Notes under the pieces: generated by a model
What the model was told of the DNA's origin: nothing
Databases searched by the model: none
Seen by the model: the letters and a program-made list of their open reading frames with translations, nothing else
Assembly: GCA_002778785.1 (NCBI GenBank)
Contig: PEZS01000016.1
Span: 53,092-117,091 of the forward strand
Direction of reading: 5' to 3'
Length of the DNA stretch: 64,000 nucleotides
Source of the DNA: Bdellovibrionales bacterium CG10_big_fil_rev_8_21_14_0_10_45_34
Lineage (GTDB): Bacteria > Bdellovibrionota > Bdellovibrionia > Bdellovibrionales > 1-14-0-10-45-34
In this document: in pieces, positions 37,905-46,672 of the stretch
Layout: each line of letters opens with the position of its first letter
How positions within the stretch are numbered: position 1 is the first letter of the stretch
Position numbers and translations under genes: made by a program

Positions 37905-38537
37905 TTAGCTCAAGCGGGATTTACCCGGAGCAAACAGCTCTGCGCTTAACAAGCCTTCCGGAAGATCAAAGTAAATCTTCTTTTGCTTCCAATCGATGTG
38001 CTTGATGAACTCCTCTATAAGAGGAATCTCATAGCGCAGGTCCGCCTCACGCGACTGTACAACTGCTAGATCTTGGACAGTATTAGACGAGAACGAAATT
38101 ATTTTTCCGATAAACTTCGATTCCTCCGAGCCTGATAGAGCGTACGCTTCAAAGCCCTCAAGTTCGCTCAAGTAGATATTCTCGCCGGGCATCGAAATTA
38201 AAAGGCCCTCCGGAATTGCCACAAGTGCCCCTCGAAGTTTTTCTGCTGGAGTTCTGTGATCAACGCCATCAACCTTTACGATGATGCCGATCTTATGAGA
38301 TTTGGCGCGAGTAACGTTATATTCTGTCTCTTGTTCAGTATCTTGAGAGGCGGAAGAGCTTGAGGCGCCATCATGGGTTTTTGTTATAATGACCAGCTTT
38401 TCTAATTCATCGACCCAATCTGCTTTTTGCGCAAAGAGCACAACGAAAAGCTCACCCTTGAGCCCGTGAGCATCACGTATTTTACCGACAACTCGATAAC
38501 CTTTGATTTGATTTGTCTGCTTCTGATTTTGATCCAA
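37905..38537 (-). CDS. rimM: Ribosome maturation factor RimM
   Basis: 210 residues. GYRVVGKIRDAHGLKGELFVVLF, the VDGVDHRTPAEKLRGALVAIP segment and a PRC-barrel with YLSELEGFEAY and EIPLIEEFIKHIDWKQKKIYFDLPEGLL identify it. It assists 30S head assembly and binds S19. A Ser/Gln/Glu-rich loop (about 55-75) makes it longer than the usual 170 residues. Confidence 0.93.
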   Translation of the reverse strand: MDQNQKQTNQIKGYRVVGKIRDAHGLKGELFVVLFAQKADWVDELEKLVIITKTHDGASSSSASQDTEQETEYNVTRAKSHKIGIIVKVDGVDHRTPAEKLRGALVAIPEGLLISMPGENIYLSELEGFEAYALSGSEESKFIGKIISFSSNTVQDLAVVQSREADLRYEIPLIEEFIKHIDWKQKKIYFDLPEGLLSAELFAPGKSRLS

Positions 38538-38681
38538 AATTGTTCCTTTTCCTTAACCACGCGGATACGATTCCAGCGAATATAGAACAAAATCGAGACG
38601 AATAACTCAAAAACGATGGGGATATAGAAAAAATTCCGTAAGGGGATCTAGGAATCAAATGACAGAAAAACTCTCTTACAA

Positions 38682-38704
38682 GGCGCGCCCAAGCGGGGGG
38701 CGCC
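38682..38704. other. Strong GC hairpin between khpA and rimM
   Basis: GGCGCGCCC and GGGGGGCGCC can pair across about four bases just after the khpA stop. No T-run follows on the coding strand, so it is more likely an RNA-stability or processing element in the rpsP operon than a full terminator. It sits in an unusually long 177-base khpA-rimM gap. Confidence 0.5.
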
Positions 38705-38714
38705 ACAGAAAAAA

Positions 38715-38960
38715 CTACTCGACGATTTCGAGGACACTTCTTTTTTGAAGTTTAGTGCTTGCAGCATTTAAGATTGTTCTCATTGAACGAGCTGTGCGGC
38801 CTTGCTTACCAATGACTTTTCCAAGATCTTCCTTGGCTACTTTGAGCTCTACCACTGTGGTTTGCTCACCGACGACTTCGTTCACTTCCACCTGCTCGGG
38901 CTGATCCACTAATGATTTTGCCATGAATTCAACGAGATCTCGTAAGCTACTGTGGTCCAT
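38715..38960 (-). CDS. khpA: KH-domain RNA-binding protein KhpA
   Basis: 81 residues, a single KH domain with the [15 protein letters not shown] GxxG loop. [19 protein letters not shown] is the family N-terminus. Located between rpsP and rimM, its usual place. It probably acts as a global RNA chaperone with KhpB. Confidence 0.92.
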   Translation of the reverse strand: MDHSSLRDLVEFMAKSLVDQPEQVEVNEVVGEQTTVVELKVAKEDLGKVIGKQGRTARSMRTILNAASTKLQKRSVLEIVE

Positions 38961-39038
38961 TTTATCGCTCCTTTAATACAACTTCAGAGATGGACTCTCT
39001 AATTACTTTCTATTATGCCCAGCCAATTTGGCCGGTGG

Positions 39039-39293
39039 CTAGGCTTGCGTGGTCTGGCCAGCCTTTTTGACGAGGGAGCGAACAGTGTCGCTAGGTTGAG
39101 CCCCTTTAGATATCCAGTCGTTGACGCGATCAAGCTTCATAACTAGTTCTTTTTCTTGGCCTTTTGGGTTTGGAATAAACTGCCCAACAACCTCTAAATA
39201 ACGGCCATCACGCCATCGACGAGAATCTGCCACCGTAATACGGTACTTAGGTCTATGTGTTGAGCCCCAGCGAGAAAGACGAATCACTACCAT
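39039..39293 (-). CDS. rpsP: 30S ribosomal protein S16
   Basis: 84 residues. MVVIRLSRWGSTHRPKYRITVADSRRWRDGRYLEVVG is S16 with small changes (WGST for the more common G-K/R-K), and the C-terminus SKGAQPSDTVRSLVKKAG is standard. Part of ffh-rpsP-khpA-rimM. Confidence 0.97.
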   Translation of the reverse strand: MVVIRLSRWGSTHRPKYRITVADSRRWRDGRYLEVVGQFIPNPKGQEKELVMKLDRVNDWISKGAQPSDTVRSLVKKAGQTTQA

Positions 39294-39366
39294 GGAAATA
39301 AACTCCTGAAATGTTTTAGCCCGTTACAAGCCTCTCGGTTTACGATAAGTCACAAAATTCTGCAAG

Positions 39367-40785
39367 CTAAAAGGGAAATCCCCTGCCGCCGCCCCGCCTA
39401 CCGCCTCGTCCACCTATCATAGGCCCGCCGCCGCCGCCACCGCCGCCAAATGGGGGCATACCGCCACCGCCCATCATGCCCTTAAGGCCGCCCTTCATCA
39501 ATTGAGACATCATTTTTTGAGAGGCTTCAAACTGCTTGATGAATTTGTTGACCTCACTCACCTGCGTGCCGCTTCCTTTGGCTATTCGTAGCCGACGCGA
39601 ACCATTGAGAATTTTGTGATTTTGACGCTCTTTTAGGGTCATCGAGCTAATGATAGCCTCGATTCTTCGCATTTCAGCATCGGGTGGCCCCATCGATTGG
39701 GCCTGTTTCATGATTCCGCCCATGCCAGGAATCAGCTTCATTATGCCTTCAAGTCCGCCCATTTTCTTCATCGATTTCATTTGCTCTAAAAAGTCCTCAA
39801 CCGTGAACTCGTTTCGAGCCAATCGCTTTGCGCTTTCTTCGGCCTTTGTTTGATCGATGACATCTTGAGCCTTTTCAACAAGGGTAACTATGTCACCCAT
39901 ATCTAATATTCGAGAGGCCAATCGATCCGGGTGGAATACCTCAAAAGCATCTGACTTTTCACCAAGCCCAAGAAACTTGATAGGCACGCCAGTTGTTTGG
40001 CGGATACTGAGTGCCGCCCCGCCTCGCGCGTCGCCATCAATCTTAGTAAGAACCAAGCCCGTTAAGCCAACTGCTTGATCAAAACCTTGAGCGACATCTA
40101 CGGACTGCTGCCCGAGCATTGCGTCTGCCACAAGAAGGACTTCTTGTGTGCCTGTCAAAGTTTTTAGATCAGCAATTTCCTTCATAAGCGAAGCGTCGAT
40201 CTGCGATCTACCCGCAGTATCGAGAATCAAAACCTCCACCATCTCTTTTTGAGCCCAGCTCTTTGCCGCCTCGTAGATTTGATGCAATGTTTGCCCCATC
40301 TCTGTCGGAAACACTGGCAGGTCGAGATTTTTCCCCAACACTTTTAGTTGCTCAATCGCGGCGGGTCGATAAAGGTCCATCGGCACTAAACCTGGCTTCT
40401 TTTTGAGCTTTTTTCGTATCCACAAAGCCAGCTTTGCGGAGCTTGTTGTTTTACCGCTTCCTTGAAGCCCTACCATCATAATTGAAGGAGGGTTGCCTTT
40501 AATCTGAATTTCAACGTTTTCTGTGCCCAACACCTGCACAAGTTCATCATGCACAATCTTTACAAACTGCTCAGCAGGGCTGACGGACTTAAGAACTTCT
40601 TGGCCGAGGGCCTTTTGTTTTACGGCCTCAACGAAAGATTTTACGACTTTAAAGTGTACGTCTGCTTCTAGAAGAGCCATGCGAATGTCTTTTATGGCAT
40701 CTTCGATATTGGATTCGCTAATTTTTGTCTGTCCGCGAATTTTCTTAAAGCTAGAAAGAACTTTCTCTGAAAGTTGATCAAACAT
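39367..40785 (-). CDS. ffh: Signal recognition particle protein Ffh
   Basis: 472 residues. N domain, then G domain with GLQGSGKTT (G1), DTAGR (G3), TKIDGDARGG (G4) and GLGEKSDAFEVF, followed by the Met-rich M domain (QMKSMKKMGG, GGIMKQAQSM). It binds 4.5S RNA and targets inner-membrane proteins to FtsY. The C-terminus ends in a 40-residue Gly/Met/Arg tail (GGGG runs, RGGRRGGGRG), longer than in most bacteria. Confidence 0.97.
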   Translation of the reverse strand: MFDQLSEKVLSSFKKIRGQTKISESNIEDAIKDIRMALLEADVHFKVVKSFVEAVKQKALGQEVLKSVSPAEQFVKIVHDELVQVLGTENVEIQIKGNPPSIMMVGLQGSGKTTSSAKLALWIRKKLKKKPGLVPMDLYRPAAIEQLKVLGKNLDLPVFPTEMGQTLHQIYEAAKSWAQKEMVEVLILDTAGRSQIDASLMKEIADLKTLTGTQEVLLVADAMLGQQSVDVAQGFDQAVGLTGLVLTKIDGDARGGAALSIRQTTGVPIKFLGLGEKSDAFEVFHPDRLASRILDMGDIVTLVEKAQDVIDQTKAEESAKRLARNEFTVEDFLEQMKSMKKMGGLEGIMKLIPGMGGIMKQAQSMGPPDAEMRRIEAIISSMTLKERQNHKILNGSRRLRIAKGSGTQVSEVNKFIKQFEASQKMMSQLMKGGLKGMMGGGGMPPFGGGGGGGGPMIGGRGGRRGGGRGFPF

Positions 40786-40852
40786 TTTTGCTACCTCTTT
40801 ATCGACCTAAGCAGCGCGACTTTGCTACCACCACTTCGCTGCCACCACTTCC

Positions 40853-41683
40853 CTACCACCTTTGAAAAGACCCTCTGCGAACGCTATACATAGCGCAAAG
40901 TTGTAAGAGAATCAAAGAAAGCACTGATACGGCGAAGGCGGAACCTACGGGAATATCCGACACCCCCAAAAATCCGTAGCGCACTCCGTTGATAAAGTAG
41001 AGAAGCGGATTGATCTGCGAGACCTTCTGCCAAAAAGGATGAAGCGTCGAAATAGAAAAGAACACTCCCCCTAAGTACAGAAGCGGAAGCAAAATAAATG
41101 AACCAACAGCATTGAGGTGTTCAAACGTTTTAGAAATGAAACCTACAAAAATTCCCAGAGTACCAAAAGTCAACCCACCGATCACACAGAAGGCTAGAAG
41201 CATGAACGGATGCGACGGTATCAAAAATTTGCCATAGCTTACTAAATAAAATACTTCGCTCACGGTAATCGTGACAGTTGCCACCACCAGACCGCGCACA
41301 AGTGCACCCAGAGACATCGCCCAGACAATTTGTAGAGAGCTTAAAGGGACAATTTTTAGATCTTGTAGATCACCATGGAATTTCGAGCCTACTATGCTAC
41401 TCGATGAATTTTGAAAGGAGTTATTTAAAAGAGACATCATCATCAGCCCAGGAATCAAAAAGGCCAAGTAGGGGTAGCCGTGATAGTCTTGTATGCTTTT
41501 GCCAAGACTCACACCAAAAATAAGCAGGTAAAGGGCGGAGTTTACAAAAGGTGCCCCCACTGTTTGGTTAATGACCTTTAAGAATCGATGAACTTCTTTT
41601 CGAAAGAGCGTCCAAAACGGGAACACCGACTCGAACAAAAGCTTTTTATAACTTTGGACTTCACTGGTAGATGGATTATTCAT
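40853..41683 (-). CDS. ABC-2 type transporter permease
   Basis: 276 residues, six membrane helices. FPFWTLFRKEVHRFLKVINQTVGAPFVNSALYLLIFG and FIPGLMMMSLLNNSF are ABC-2 family motifs. It pairs with the ATPase directly upstream (one base between stop and ATG). Substrate cannot be read; the family exports drugs, polysaccharides or lipids. Confidence 0.9.
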   Translation of the reverse strand: MNNPSTSEVQSYKKLLFESVFPFWTLFRKEVHRFLKVINQTVGAPFVNSALYLLIFGVSLGKSIQDYHGYPYLAFLIPGLMMMSLLNNSFQNSSSSIVGSKFHGDLQDLKIVPLSSLQIVWAMSLGALVRGLVVATVTITVSEVFYLVSYGKFLIPSHPFMLLAFCVIGGLTFGTLGIFVGFISKTFEHLNAVGSFILLPLLYLGGVFFSISTLHPFWQKVSQINPLLYFINGVRYGFLGVSDIPVGSAFAVSVLSLILLQLCAMYSVRRGSFQRW

Positions 41684-41684
41684 A

Positions 41685-42605
41685 TTACTCTTTACCTGAT
41701 AACACGGCCAAGAATGCGTCCTCTAGCCGCCCTTCACGAATTTGAAGATCAAGCACATCCTCGATCGGAATCTTACATTGCTGCAAAAGCTCACCAACCG
41801 TCATGTTGTTGGGAATTGTAAAAATATATTTATTGTCAACAAACTCCACAAAATGGGGCCGCTCGCGTTTTTCTGGTGCCTTTCTCAAAGTCACCTCGAC
41901 TCGGCGTTGGGTTAACTTTTTTACCAGATCTTTGGTCGGACCAATCTCTTTGAGTTCGCCCTTATCAATGATGGCAACCCTTTTACAGAGGTTTTCAGCT
42001 TCTTCAAGATAGTGAGTCGTTAAAAGCACGCTCACGCCCTCAGTTTTGTTTATTTCTCGTACAAAATCCCAAAGTGTGTTTCGAAGTTCAATATCAACAC
42101 CAGCAGTTGGCTCATCAAGAAGTAGGAGCTTTGGCTCGTGCACAAGTGCCTTTGCTATGAGAAATCTTCTTTTCATGCCGCCAGAGAGTTGCAGAATTTT
42201 CTTCTTCTTATGCTCGATCAAGCCAAGTTTTTCTAGCAGATAATAGATTCTATTACGGTCTGGCTTAAGACCGTAATATCCCATGACGTAGCTAAGCACT
42301 TCTTCGACAGAAAAAAAACCGTGATTAACAAGCTCTTGTGGTACTAAACCAACAAGTTTTTTCTGCGCCTTAAGCTCTAGCGATACGTCACTTCCAAATA
42401 TTTTTGCTTTGCCTGAGGTTGGCCTCACTAAGTTAGAAAGCACTCCGATCAAAGTGGTTTTACCGGCCCCATTGGGGCCAAGTAGGCCAAAGATTTCTCC
42501 GGACTCCATTCTCAGCGAAACTTGCTTTAGCGCATGAAAATTATCGTAAACCTTAGAGAGCTGCTCCGTCTCTAGGGGGTAAGGCATATCCTGGTGATTT
42601 GTCAC
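41685..42605 (-). CDS. ABC transporter ATP-binding protein (ABC-2 exporter)
   Basis: 306 residues from the GTG at 42605, with AAGGG eight bases upstream, 10 bases after the TPM gene stop. The open frame back to 42704 overlaps the TPM gene and is rejected. Walker A GPNGAGKTT, Q-loop VPQE, signature LSGGMKRR, Walker B LLLLDEPTAGVD, and H-loop LLTTHYLEEAE are intact. It drives the permease that follows. Confidence 0.92.
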   Translation of the reverse strand: MTNHQDMPYPLETEQLSKVYDNFHALKQVSLRMESGEIFGLLGPNGAGKTTLIGVLSNLVRPTSGKAKIFGSDVSLELKAQKKLVGLVPQELVNHGFFSVEEVLSYVMGYYGLKPDRNRIYYLLEKLGLIEHKKKKILQLSGGMKRRFLIAKALVHEPKLLLLDEPTAGVDIELRNTLWDFVREINKTEGVSVLLTTHYLEEAENLCKRVAIIDKGELKEIGPTKDLVKKLTQRRVEVTLRKAPEKRERPHFVEFVDNKYIFTIPNNMTVGELLQQCKIPIEDVLDLQIREGRLEDAFLAVLSGKE

Positions 42606-42615
42606 AGTTATACCC

Positions 42616-43266
42616 TTACTCTTTGATGATGAGATCGTTCGGAAGTTCGTTACGATCGTGCGGAAATTTAGGAAACACTCGTGAAAGCACCTCACCCATT
42701 GCATTCAAAGTAGAAATAAGAGCATCAGAAAGAGACTCGGTTTTCAGTTTTTGCGACAGATGCGCAAGGATTTCATCCCAAACCTTATCGTCAATTCGCT
42801 CGACCAGCCCTCGATCAGCTTTTATCACTGCGCGTTTTTCAAGAAGTGACACAAACAACAATACACCTACTCTTGATTTAGTCGCTATAACTCCGTTTTC
42901 CACAAACTCCAAATCGGCCCTTTGCTCAACCTGGTGGACTCTGTCTTCTTTTGGCACCAACAACCGCTGCACAAACGCGAGAGACGAAATTACCCATCCC
43001 AAAACAAGCAGTACTGCCGCTTCGACGACAAAGTGCCATGAAGATCCCCACCAAATAGGAAGCCATTGCATTTTATCGACAAGTAAATAGATGACTGCCA
43101 ATATGAGGAGCACCATTGGGAAGACATGTCTAACCGTTGAAGATCTCCTTACAACAATCGCAATCACTTCGGCGCCGGTCACTCCCTCGAGTGCCGAAAC
43201 AGCAGTTTCGACTCGAGTTATGTCTTCTTCACTTATACTCTTTACGATCCAATGTGGAATTCTCAT
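42616..43266 (-). CDS. TPM-domain membrane protein
   Basis: 216 residues from the ATG at 43266, which overlaps the preceding stop by one base (TAATG). RIPHWIVKSISEEDITRVETAVSALEG starts the TPM fold; two membrane helices follow (about 50-64 and 77-100); then a second TPM-like stretch, GVLLFVSLLEKRAVIKADRGL. Third gene of the lemA-TPM-TPM set, as seen with LemA in many bacteria. Function unproven. Confidence 0.8.
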   Translation of the reverse strand: MRIPHWIVKSISEEDITRVETAVSALEGVTGAEVIAIVVRRSSTVRHVFPMVLLILAVIYLLVDKMQWLPIWWGSSWHFVVEAAVLLVLGWVISSLAFVQRLLVPKEDRVHQVEQRADLEFVENGVIATKSRVGVLLFVSLLEKRAVIKADRGLVERIDDKVWDEILAHLSQKLKTESLSDALISTLNAMGEVLSRVFPKFPHDRNELPNDLIIKE

Positions 43267-44159
43267 TACCAACCCCCCGAGGCGCCGCCACCTGAGAATC
43301 CGCCGCCACCTCCGCCCCCGAAGCCACCACCTCCGCCCCCGAAGCCACCACCTCCGCCGCCGAAGCCACCAAGCCCTGTTCCTCGATGCCAGTTCCCACC
43401 AGATCGATAGACCCCCCGCCCTCCACCACCACGCCTGCCGAGAAAAGTTCCCAATAGCGAAAGGAGAGGAAACAGCACAAACAGAGTTAACAAAATCAAA
43501 GCCTCGATCCACTTTGAGCCACTTCGTGACTTTTTCGTGGGGGGAGCTTTTAGACTCGTATCAATTTTAGCTTGTTTGAGAATCGCCGCTACGCCGTATT
43601 GTATCCCCAAAGAAAACTTCCCTGCTGAAAACTGCGGCAAAACGTAATTGTCGATAATTCTTTTTGAAGCAAGGTCGGTGAGATCTCCTTCAAGGCCGCG
43701 ACCTACCTCGATCCGAACTTTTCGATCATTCGGAGCTATCAAAAAAAGAATACCGTTGTCTTTACCTTTACTCCCTAGCTTCCACTCGTCCACAACCGCA
43801 ATCGAGTACTGCTCGATGGTTTGACCGCGAAGATTCTCTGCTACAAAAACTGCTATCTGCGGTCCTCCGTTTTCGTATATTCGGTTGAGCTCTGAATTAA
43901 GGCTCATTTCCAACTGTGAGTCGACTATTCCGGCTTCATCAATAACAGGAGAGCGAAACTTGGGTACGTCAACTTTAGCCGCTTGGCCAAATGCAGAGAC
44001 TGCCATGACAACGCCGATAATCATACTCGCTCGCAAGCACTGCTTCACGCCAGTCTCAACAAAGGCACTCTTTGCACTGTAACCTGGAGAGTTCGCAACC
44101 AAGCACTGCTTCGCGTTTGACTGACTATTTGCCTTTTTTGCACATTTATCAAAAATCAA
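43266..44159 (-). CDS. YgcG-like TPM-domain protein with glycine-rich tail
   Basis: 297 residues if read from the ATG overlapping lemA by 4 bases. A second ATG at 44024 begins right at the signal helix (MIIGVVMAVSAFGQA), so the first 45 residues are doubtful. The TPM domain (about 65-215: FRSPVIDEAGIVD, IAVFVAENLRGQTIEQYSIAVVDEWKLG, GILFLIAPNDRKVRIEVGRGLEGDLTD) faces the periplasm, then a membrane helix (about 230-250) and a Gly-rich tail. Confidence 0.82.
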   Translation of the reverse strand: MIFDKCAKKANSQSNAKQCLVANSPGYSAKSAFVETGVKQCLRASMIIGVVMAVSAFGQAAKVDVPKFRSPVIDEAGIVDSQLEMSLNSELNRIYENGGPQIAVFVAENLRGQTIEQYSIAVVDEWKLGSKGKDNGILFLIAPNDRKVRIEVGRGLEGDLTDLASKRIIDNYVLPQFSAGKFSLGIQYGVAAILKQAKIDTSLKAPPTKKSRSGSKWIEALILLTLFVLFPLLSLLGTFLGRRGGGGRGVYRSGGNWHRGTGLGGFGGGGGGFGGGGGGFGGGGGGGFSGGGASGGW

Positions 44160-44755
44160 AACTTAACCTCGGGCGGCTTGCTTTCGAGTTCGGTGGCATT
44201 TTCGACCGTCCATTGAGGCATCTTTTCATGGTGATAGATAAGCGAGTTTGTCCAGCTGGTAGGAGGCACAGTTACCAAGTTGTTAAATTGTTTTATTGAT
44301 TCGATGTAACGATTTCTTGCCACTGTGATGCGGTTCTCCGTGCCTTCAAGCTGAGCCTGCAGATCACGAAAATTCTGATTGGCCTTTAAATCTGGATATC
44401 TCTCAACGACAACCATCAAGCGCCCGAGTGCCTGCGATAGCGACCCTTGAGCTTGCTGGTATTTTTGAAGTTGGTCTGGGCTCACATTGCTTGCGTCGAT
44501 GTTCATTTGAGTGGCTTTGGCCCTTGCCTCAACGACGCCTTCAAGAGTTTCTTTTTCATGCTTGGCATAACCCTTTACGACTTCTACAAGCGAGGGGATA
44601 AGATCCGCACGCCGCTTATATTGATTGGTCGTCTCTGCTAAGGCGCCTTCAACTTCGTTTTTGGCCTGAGGGATCGACTGAATTCCGCAGCCAGTGAGGC
44701 CCCAGCAAAGGACGGCCGCAAGAATCGTCAGTGAGAATTGATTTAGTTTTTTCAT
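44156..44755 (-). CDS. lemA: LemA family lipoprotein-like protein
   Basis: 199 residues: signal with LTGCG lipobox at about residue 23, then the LemA helical bundle (NEVEGALAETTNQYKRRADLIPSLVEVVKGYAKHEKETLEGVVEARAKAT, and RLMVVVERYPDLKANQNFRDLQAQLEGTENRI). Role unknown, often upstream of TPM proteins. The stop overlaps the next gene by 4 bases. Confidence 0.9.
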   Translation of the reverse strand: MKKLNQFSLTILAAVLCWGLTGCGIQSIPQAKNEVEGALAETTNQYKRRADLIPSLVEVVKGYAKHEKETLEGVVEARAKATQMNIDASNVSPDQLQKYQQAQGSLSQALGRLMVVVERYPDLKANQNFRDLQAQLEGTENRITVARNRYIESIKQFNNLVTVPPTSWTNSLIYHHEKMPQWTVENATELESKPPEVKF

Positions 44756-44951
44756 GAGATTTTTTCACTCCTTTTTGAGTCGACAACAACTGTGTTCCTA
44801 CTGATTTTTATCACACAGAGATTACCTCATCTTTAGCTGATGCTTTCAATTTGAATGTGACACCGGAAAGGTCAACCCGTCTCAAACGGATTCCGCTCTT
44901 GACGCCCCTACCCACAGTCGGTAAAAACTTGGCTCCAAAGGAGAGCGGGCT

Positions 44952-45944
44952 ATGTCTGACAAGCGCAATTTTTCGTACGTCGTTTCCAGTTTTTACGTTT
45001 TCTATCCGTTAAAAAAAGAAACACTCGAAACATTTCGTGATAAGATCGAATCAAAAGGTCGCTCGCTTGGATTAGTAGGACTTTATTTGCTCGGCCACGA
45101 AGGGGCAAACGCCACGTACTCAGGCCTGCTGTCGGACGTTCTGACCTTTGAATCTTATCTAGCTGATGCGCTAAAAGCGCATGCTGATTCTGAAGAAGAG
45201 TTAAAGTTGGAGTTTAAGAAAAGTCCTTCCCATTTTCAGCCCTTTAAGGAGTTTCGAGTCAAGGTGCGCGAAGAAATAGTCACTCTTGGCAGAGAAGATT
45301 TGGTGCCAAAAGATCGAAAGAGGCATCTCTCTGTAGATGAGTTTCATGAAATGCTTCAGAGAGATGACGTCGTGATTCTCGATACAAGAAATGATTACGA
45401 GTACGAGATTGGTCACTTTAAAGGTGCTATCGACCCTAAAATTAAAGAGTTTCGAGACTTCCCAGAATATTTGAAGGCCTCGGGTCTTCCAAAGGCTGCA
45501 CCAACGTTGATTTATTGTACCGGGGGCATCCGCTGCGAAAAGGCGATTTTGGCGATGGAAGAGCAAGGATTCGACAACGTTTACCAGCTTGAGGGCGGAA
45601 TACTCAAATATCTTGAGAAATATCCGCAAGGTCGCTGGGAAGGTGAATGTTTTGTGTTTGATCACCGTTTGGCTGTTGATGCCGAACTCAAACCTACCAC
45701 TAAATTTAAATTTTGCCCTCATTGCGGCCAACCAGCTACACAGCCGATAACTTGCAAACGCTGTGACGCTGGCGCGGTAGTTTGTACGAAGTGCTTAGAA
45801 GCCTCCACGCACAAAGAAACATGTTCGCGCAATTGTGCTTATCATTTTCAGCGTCGGCCCGACAAAAAGGGGGCTCCTCAGGAGAAGTCATTTCTTGCAC
45901 AGAAACTTACAGAGGCCAGCGGCGAAGCTCACCATTCTGGTTGA
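44952..45944 (+). CDS. trhO: tRNA uridine-34 hydroxylase TrhO (rhodanese-like)
   Basis: 330 residues. An N-terminal acylphosphatase-like domain (about 10-110), a rhodanese domain (about 130-230) with the active Cys in YCTGGIRCEKA, and a C-terminal Cys cluster (FCPHCGQPA, CKRCDAGAVVCTKC) that may bind zinc. TrhO makes 5-hydroxyuridine at tRNA position 34 with O2. GGAGA precedes the ATG. Confidence 0.93.
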   Translation: MSDKRNFSYVVSSFYVFYPLKKETLETFRDKIESKGRSLGLVGLYLLGHEGANATYSGLLSDVLTFESYLADALKAHADSEEELKLEFKKSPSHFQPFKEFRVKVREEIVTLGREDLVPKDRKRHLSVDEFHEMLQRDDVVILDTRNDYEYEIGHFKGAIDPKIKEFRDFPEYLKASGLPKAAPTLIYCTGGIRCEKAILAMEEQGFDNVYQLEGGILKYLEKYPQGRWEGECFVFDHRLAVDAELKPTTKFKFCPHCGQPATQPITCKRCDAGAVVCTKCLEASTHKETCSRNCAYHFQRRPDKKGAPQEKSFLAQKLTEASGEAHHSG

Positions 45945-46035
45945 GTGTGGGAATGTTTGCTATAGTTGCAACTGGCGATGCTTGCCAAAAGATCTCATAA
46001 CGAGTGGCGAAGATTGATTTGATTTGCTTAATCAC

Positions 46036-46064
46036 TTGACGATTCCGTTTGCGCCCACTACCCT
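46036..46064 (+). promoter_or_regulatory. Sigma-70-type promoter of the initiator tRNA
   Basis: TTGACG (46036-46041), 17-base spacer, TACCCT (46059-46064), with the tRNA 26 bases downstream. Confidence 0.6.
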
Positions 46065-46089
46065 GCCCACTCACTAGAACTAATCTTGA

Positions 46090-46166
<77 letters not shown>

Positions 46167-46200
46167 TTTTTGGTTCTACGCCTACCTAGAAAATTAGATT

Positions 46201-46426
46201 TTAAGCTGATGTTTTTTTTAGGCGCTGAAAGCCCTCAACAATAAACATTCGCATAAGGATTTGATACGGAATGCCGCGGGACTGGGCCTCTTTTTTTAAC
46301 TCCAAAACAAACCGTGGATCTAAAGCGACAGAGGTCGGAACCTTTTTAGGTTCGCCCACTTCGGCTCGTACTTTTTTAAGTCCTTTTTTGACAGCTTTCC
46401 AAGCAACATCAAATAGCCTTTTTCAT
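46201..46426 (-). pseudogene. CopG/ribbon-helix-helix antitoxin-like gene, frameshifted by one A after the ATG
   Basis: From the stop at 46203-46201 the frame reads back as KVPTSVALDPRFVLELKK, EAQSRGIPYQILMRMF, IVEGFQRLKK: a CopG-type antitoxin. The good ATG (46426-46424) is followed by five A's (46423-46419) and runs to a stop after five codons. Removing one A gives MKRLFDVAWKAVKKGLKKVR continuing into the domain, a full 74-residue protein. A GTG further in could still give a 52-residue form. It sits 15 bases after the XRE gene. Sequencing error or phase switching are alternatives. Confidence 0.75.
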
Positions 46427-46441
46427 TTTTGACGAATTTGC

Positions 46442-46672
46442 TCAATTTATCCTTTCAGTTCGACGAGCGATCTTGAACTCCACCTTGGGGTTGATCTTCT
46501 CATTGTAAGCGATCAATTTGTCAGTTGAGACTTTGTCGATCCGGTGATTGACGATTTCGCTCACCCTTGATTGGTCGATTCCCAAAAGCTTCGCAAATTC
46601 AATTTGCGACAGATCTCTGTCGGTCAAGTATTTCACAAGGTTTTGACATCGATCACTCCGAATACACTTCAC
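46442..46672 (-). CDS. Small XRE-family helix-turn-helix protein
   Basis: 76 residues; helix-turn-helix at about 20-55 ([34 protein letters not shown]), close to HTH_37-type antitoxin/regulator proteins. The ATG overlaps the J-domain gene stop by 4 bases. No adjacent RelE/HigB-like toxin is seen, so whether it is an antitoxin or a local regulator is open. Confidence 0.7.
   Translation of the reverse strand: MKCIRSDRCQNLVKYLTDRDLSQIEFAKLLGIDQSRVSEIVNHRIDKVSTDKLIAYNEKINPKVEFKIARRTERIN

Noticed and set aside
42616-43512. 298-codon minus frame over both TPM genes
   Set aside because: Its first 80 codons are Trp/Arg-rich translation of the Gly repeats in another frame; the ATG at 43266 gives the real gene.
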